From the NCBI GenBank assembly GCA_030146745.1, contig JASLBD010000252.1, positions 1 through 8,666 on the forward strand: a stretch of DNA of 8,666 nt, given 5' to 3'. Positions 5,599 through 8,666 of this stretch are shown here, piece after piece. Below the pieces are notes generated by a model, which saw only the letters and a program-made list of their open reading frames with translations, was not told the DNA's origin and made no database searches. Position numbers and translations under genes: made by a program. How positions within the stretch are numbered: position 1 is the stretch's first letter; the number at the start of each line of letters is the position of its first letter. Source of the stretch: Allosphingosinicella sp. Its GTDB lineage: Bacteria > Pseudomonadota > Alphaproteobacteria > Sphingomonadales > Sphingomonadaceae.

Positions 5599-5685
5599 TC
5601 GTCATGCCGGACTTGATCCGGCATCCACCTTCCTTTCGTGCGGTGGCGCAAGAAGGTGGATCCCGGATCAAGTCCGGGATGACGA
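5599..5685. repeat. Inverted repeat between convergent btuD and fabZ
   Basis: Arms 5599-5632 and 5652-5685 are 34 bases each and match at 32 positions as reverse complements. They are built around CCGGACTTGATCCGG and run into CCACCTTC. The 19-base centre (5633-5651) is unpaired. Each arm is also a hairpin by itself. This is the well-known GTCAT-CCGGACTTGATCC family of alphaproteobacterial intergenic repeats. Located 28 bases after btuD, it could end or stabilise the operon message, and could be read from both sides. It has no T-run. The rest of the 5572-5780 stretch holds only a small hairpin (GGTTCG/CGAACC, 5720-5735) and no gene. Confidence 0.8.
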
Positions 5686-5780
5686 TCCGAACCTGATGCC
5701 CGGCGCTCTAGGTGTGAGAGGTTCGAGCGCGAACCCTTTGGAAACTACGGCTTCCACCCTCCGCCACGCTTCGCATGCCC

Positions 5781-5807
5781 CCTCCCCACCGCTTCGCGGC
5801 AGGGAGG
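5781..5807 (-). terminator. Likely fabZ 3' hairpin (terminator or stabiliser)
   Basis: On the minus strand CCTCCCTGCCGC-GAA-GCGGTGGGGAGG folds into a 12-bp stem with a GAA loop, starting two bases after the fabZ stop. Two of its pairs are wobbles (U-G and G-U) in minus-strand RNA but would be C-A and A-C mismatches in plus-strand RNA. This suggests it serves fabZ transcripts. A G-rich rather than U-rich tail follows, so it may be a stabilising or factor-dependent 3' end. It shares sequence with the repeat at 469-490. Confidence 0.5.
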
Positions 5808-5809
5808 CG

Positions 5810-6283
5810 CTAGGCTGGCGGATCGGCGATCATCGCGGTGAAGTTGGTCTCGGCGGCGACCTTGCCGTCGACCAGCACCTTGCCGGCGAACTTGCAGACG
5901 CTGCCGCGGTCCTGGACCAGCTCGACCTCGATCCGGAGGAGAACGCCCGGCTCGACCGGGCGACGGAACTTGGCGCTGTCGATCGCCATGAAATAGACGA
6001 GCTTGCCGGTGCCGGCGAGGCCGAGCGATTCCACCGCGAGCACGCCCGAAGCCTGCGCCATCGCCTCGACGAGGAGGACTCCGGGCATGATTGGCCGGCC
6101 CGGAAAATGACCTTGGAAGAAAGGCTCGTTGATCGTCACGGCCTTGATCGCGACGATTCGCTTCTTCGGAACCAGCTCCTCGACCCGGTCGATGAGCAGG
6201 AAGGGGTAGCGATGCGGCAGCGCCGCCATCACCCGCCGGATGTCGAGCGGGCCGATGGCGGCGGTTGCCGTGTCGGAGCTCAC
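5810..6283 (-). CDS. fabZ: 3-hydroxyacyl-[acyl-carrier-protein] dehydratase FabZ
   Basis: This 157-residue hot-dog-fold enzyme dehydrates (3R)-hydroxyacyl-ACP to trans-2-enoyl-ACP in fatty acid elongation in the cytoplasm, affecting the supply of hydroxyacyl chains for lipid A. The family core is plain: [13 protein letters not shown] (22-34), the catalytic [14 protein letters not shown] with His59, then VEAMAQ with Glu73. The last part, FRRPVEPG and [13 protein letters not shown], is also typical. The start is taken as GTG at 6283, which overlaps the ompH stop codon (GTGA). CAGGG a few bases upstream is a weak ribosome binding site, so translation is probably coupled. The longer open frame further upstream is a shadow of ompH. 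It is the last gene of the bamA-ompH-fabZ group; lpxA does not follow as in E. coli. Confidence 0.96.
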   Translation of the reverse strand: MSSDTATAAIGPLDIRRVMAALPHRYPFLLIDRVEELVPKKRIVAIKAVTINEPFFQGHFPGRPIMPGVLLVEAMAQASGVLAVESLGLAGTGKLVYFMAIDSAKFRRPVEPGVLLRIEVELVQDRGSVCKFAGKVLVDGKVAAETNFTAMIADPPA

Positions 6284-6897
6284 CGGCCCTGGGGCTGCGG
6301 CTGAGCCGGCTGCGCCGCCTGCGGCAGCGGAGTGACGCTGACCGAAGGCAGCGCCGAGTTGAGGGCGGTCATGACCTCGTTGGTGACGTCGATCGTGTTC
6401 GAGCGCGCCAGGGTGGCGTTCACGTCGAGGGCGACGTTCGCGTTGCGGGCGTTCATCACCCGGGTGATGATCGGGTTGAGCTGCGCGTTGATCTGGCGAA
6501 GAACGTTGGCCTGGGTCGACTGGATGTTCTGCTCCAGGCGGGCAACCTCCTGCTGGGCCGCGGTCTGGCGCTGCTGGAATTGCTGCATGCGGGTGCTGAG
6601 CGCCGACTCGGCGGCGGTGCGGGCGGCGCCGGTCTGGTTGCGAAGCGCGTTGCCGGCCTGCTCGATCGACTGCGCTTCGGTCTGGAGCGGCTGGCCGAGC
6701 TGCTGGGCGCGGGTGCGCGCCGAGGTGATCTGGCCCTGGAGCGCGGTCTGGGCGGTCCTGCAGGCGGTGCATTCGCGATAGATGCGGTCGGTGTCGACGA
6801 CGACGATGACCGCACCGGGGGTGCGCTGGGCCTGGGCGGTGCCCGGCAGCGCGAGCGAAAGGGCGGCGAGAGCCGCTCCGAAAGCGAGTTTGTTCAT
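6280..6897 (-). CDS. skp: Skp/OmpH-like periplasmic chaperone
   Basis: This 205-residue protein has a signal peptide, [19 protein letters not shown], with cleavage after AQA at about residue 23. It then has a short beta segment [12 protein letters not shown], typical of OmpH, and a long Gln/Ala-rich helical region (about 50-145) that should form the coiled-coil tentacles. A Pro/Gln-rich tail ends it. Skp holds unfolded outer-membrane proteins in the periplasm and delivers them to the Bam complex. It is longer than E. coli Skp (161). ATG at 6897 overlaps the bamA stop by one base (TGATG); a TTG one codon earlier is open but less likely. AGGA lies eleven bases upstream. Cys43 and Cys46 form a CTAC motif just after the signal region, which the E. 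coli protein lacks. Confidence 0.9.
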   Translation of the reverse strand: MNKLAFGAALAALSLALPGTAQAQRTPGAVIVVVDTDRIYRECTACRTAQTALQGQITSARTRAQQLGQPLQTEAQSIEQAGNALRNQTGAARTAAESALSTRMQQFQQRQTAAQQEVARLEQNIQSTQANVLRQINAQLNPIITRVMNARNANVALDVNATLARSNTIDVTNEVMTALNSALPSVSVTPLPQAAQPAQPQPQGR

Positions 6898-8666
6898 CAA
6901 AATGCGGTTCCTACGTTGAAGGTGATCAGCTTGGTGTCATCCCCGTCGGCTTTTACCAGAGCCCTGGCTATATCGATCCTGAACGGCCCGAAGGGCGAGT
7001 TCCAGTTGACTCCGAAGCCGACCGAGATTCGAGGCTTGGCGGTATCGCCGAGATAGACCTCGTTGAACGGCGTGATGCCCGGGACGAGGGTTTCGGTCGT
7101 CAAGCAGGTGCCGTCGGTGGGACGAGGCCTGGCGTTGCCGCCGGAATCGAAGCAGCGGTCGAGCGTGAGCGGGCTGCCGGGCAGGACCGGGTTGGTCTGC
7201 GGGTCCCTGAGGCCGAAATTGGCGCCGATGTCGACGAAGACCGACGGCCGAAGCCCCATTTCGCGGAAGCTTGAGCTCAACGGGATTTCGACCTCCGCGC
7301 GGCCGACATAATAAGCGCGGCCGCCGAGCGCGTCGTCGACGATCCGCTTGCGGTCGGTGACCGGGTTGCCGTCCGCGTCGAACGGGATGCGCTGCACCCG
7401 CGGCCCGACGCCGCGAATGTCGAAGCCGCGAATCTGCGGCTCGCCCAGGAAGAAGCGGTCGGTGAGGCGGATCGGATCCTGGTCGGGACCGGGATCGTTC
7501 TCGAAGCTGTGGATGTAACCGCCTTCGATCGACGCCGAGAAGATGAACCCGCCGCCCAGGGGCCAGAATTTGGCCGCGTTGGCCCGGGTGCGCAGATATT
7601 TGACGTCGCCGCCGAGGCCGGCGAAATCCTGGTTGATCGTGAAGCGATGGCCGCGCGTCGCGCGCAGGCGATTATCGGTCGCATCGTAGAGCAGGGAATA
7701 GCCGATCGACGAGGTCGTCCGTTTGCCGATCGCCTCGCACAGATAGCGGCCCACCCGCAGAGGATCGCAGAAGGCCGGCAACGGCCCGGCGCCGTCGGGA
7801 TCGGTGAAGAAGGTCGACCGGTCGAGCGTGACGTTGTCGAAGTTCAGCCCGTAGCGCAGCCCCAGCTGCATATATTCGGTCAGCGGCATGCCGCCGCGGA
7901 TCTGGCCGCCGGTGCTGACCTGCTTGTAGGTCGTGTTGCGGCTGTTGTTGACGAAGTTGAAGCTCGAATAATCGCGGCGGAACAGGTCGAAGCCGATCGC
8001 GAAGTTGCGATCGAACAGATAGGGCTCGGTGAAGCCCAGCTCGACCGACTTCGAGTAGCTGGAATAGTTGACCGACGCGCGCAGCGTCTGCGCCATTCCC
8101 CGGAAGTTGCGCTGCTCGATCGACAGGTTGAGCAGGAAGCGCTCGAGGCTCGAGAAGCCGGCCGAGACCTGGAGCTGGCCGGTGGCCTTTTCCTCCAGCG
8201 CCGTCGACAGGATGACCCGGTCCGGAGCGGAGCCCTGGGTCTGCTCGATCTCCAGATTCTCCTGGAAGAATCCGAGCGACTGGATGCGGTCGCGCGAACG
8301 CTTCACCCGGACGGAGTTGAACGGATCGCCTTCGGCGAGCCGGAACTCGCGGCGGATCACCTTGTCGCGGGTGAGCGTGTTGCCGCTGACGTCGATGCGC
8401 TCGACGTAGACGCGCGGAGTCTCGGCGACGTTGAACGTCACCGACATCGTCTTGGTGTCCTTGTCGCGCTGGAAGTTGGGCTGCACGTCGGCGAAAGCGT
8501 AGCCGAACAGGCCGGCGCTCTCGTTCAGCGAGGTGACCGTGTCCTCGACCAGCTTGGCGTTGTACCAGTCGCCGCTCTTCATCGGCAGGACCCTGGTGAG
8601 CCCCTCGCCGCTGAAGTCGCGGATCGCGCTCTCGACCTTGACGTCGCCGAACTTGTAGCGCTCGCC
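6897..8666 (-). CDS. bamA: Outer membrane protein assembly factor BamA (N-terminal part outside window)
   Basis: A minus-strand frame open to the right edge gives 589 residues of BamA; the N-terminal POTRA domains lie outside. The first visible residues, [13 protein letters not shown], belong to a POTRA domain, followed by the last one ([20 protein letters not shown], then [22 protein letters not shown]). The 16-stranded barrel starts near [10 protein letters not shown] and ends FNVGTAF, with the terminal Phe of a barrel signal. The IRGF motif of loop 6, which plugs the barrel, is at 7422-7433. BamA is the catalytic core of the complex that inserts outer-membrane barrels. It has four cysteines in two close pairs in likely outer loops (7737-7769 and 7104-7154). 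An internal ATG at 8582 is not the start, because POTRA sequence continues upstream of it. The gene leads the ompH-fabZ operon. Confidence 0.96.
   Translation of the reverse strand, partial: GERYKFGDVKVESAIRDFSGEGLTRVLPMKSGDWYNAKLVEDTVTSLNESAGLFGYAFADVQPNFQRDKDTKTMSVTFNVAETPRVYVERIDVSGNTLTRDKVIRREFRLAEGDPFNSVRVKRSRDRIQSLGFFQENLEIEQTQGSAPDRVILSTALEEKATGQLQVSAGFSSLERFLLNLSIEQRNFRGMAQTLRASVNYSSYSKSVELGFTEPYLFDRNFAIGFDLFRRDYSSFNFVNNSRNTTYKQVSTGGQIRGGMPLTEYMQLGLRYGLNFDNVTLDRSTFFTDPDGAGPLPAFCDPLRVGRYLCEAIGKRTTSSIGYSLLYDATDNRLRATRGHRFTINQDFAGLGGDVKYLRTRANAAKFWPLGGGFIFSASIEGGYIHSFENDPGPDQDPIRLTDRFFLGEPQIRGFDIRGVGPRVQRIPFDADGNPVTDRKRIVDDALGGRAYYVGRAEVEIPLSSSFREMGLRPSVFVDIGANFGLRDPQTNPVLPGSPLTLDRCFDSGGNARPRPTDGTCLTTETLVPGITPFNEVYLGDTAKPRISVGFGVNWNSPFGPFRIDIARALVKADGDDTKLITFNVGTAF

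Noticed and set aside
4367..5671. Minus-strand open frames of 434 and 346 codons opposite btuC and btuD
   Set aside because: No domain pattern, low-complexity basic composition, and a clear ABC permease and ATPase on the opposite strand.
5720..5735. Small hairpin GGTTCG-AGCG-CGAACC as btu operon terminator
   Set aside because: Only 6 bp, followed by CTTTGG rather than a T-run, and 149 bases after btuD; too weak to call.
6284..6772. Upstream extension of the fabZ frame
   Set aside because: It is an out-of-frame reading of ompH. FabZ family sequence begins just after GTG at 6283.

Overview
The window looks like chromosomal DNA of a GC-rich alphaproteobacterium, most likely of the Sphingomonas group. 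The evidence is the bamA-ompH-fabZ arrangement, a cysteine-free bL31, the 'HSGESRNP'-type and 'GGACTTGATCC'-type intergenic palindromes, and TonB-dependent uptake genes. This taxonomic call is inference from gene style, not from a database search.

Layout. (1) Positions 1-362, minus strand: the N-terminal part of a GNAT acetyltransferase that runs off the left edge. (2) 363-533: a gene-free stretch filled by a large palindromic repeat. (3) 534-764, minus: rpmE (bL31), with a short leader hairpin and its own promoter. (4) 765-1115: a divergent control region. The rpmE promoter and the btu promoter appear to share one -35 box. They are followed on the plus strand by an adenosylcobalamin riboswitch and a hairpin that buries the btuB ribosome binding site. 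(5) 1116-5571, plus: a complete vitamin B12 uptake operon, btuB-btuF-btuC-btuD. (6) 5572-5809: repeat-rich DNA between convergent operons. (7) 5810-8666, minus: the envelope-biogenesis cluster bamA (5' end missing)-ompH/skp-fabZ, with overlapping start and stop codons.

How the genes work together. BtuB moves cobalamin across the outer membrane using TonB energy. BtuF binds it in the periplasm. BtuC forms the inner-membrane channel and BtuD powers it. The riboswitch should shut translation when intracellular B12 is plentiful. On the other strand BamA inserts outer-membrane barrels (BtuB would be a client), the Skp-like OmpH chaperones them through the periplasm, and FabZ supplies acyl chains for membrane lipids.

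I see no undescribed multi-gene system here; all genes fall into known families. The most unusual features are mobile-looking palindromic repeats that now encode the C-terminal ends and stop regions of btuF and probably btuD, the shared -35 box, the strong btuB sequestering hairpin with a nested mini-ORF, and a BtuD ATPase without the usual Q-loop glutamine. No tRNA, rRNA, CRISPR array, transposase or phage gene was seen.
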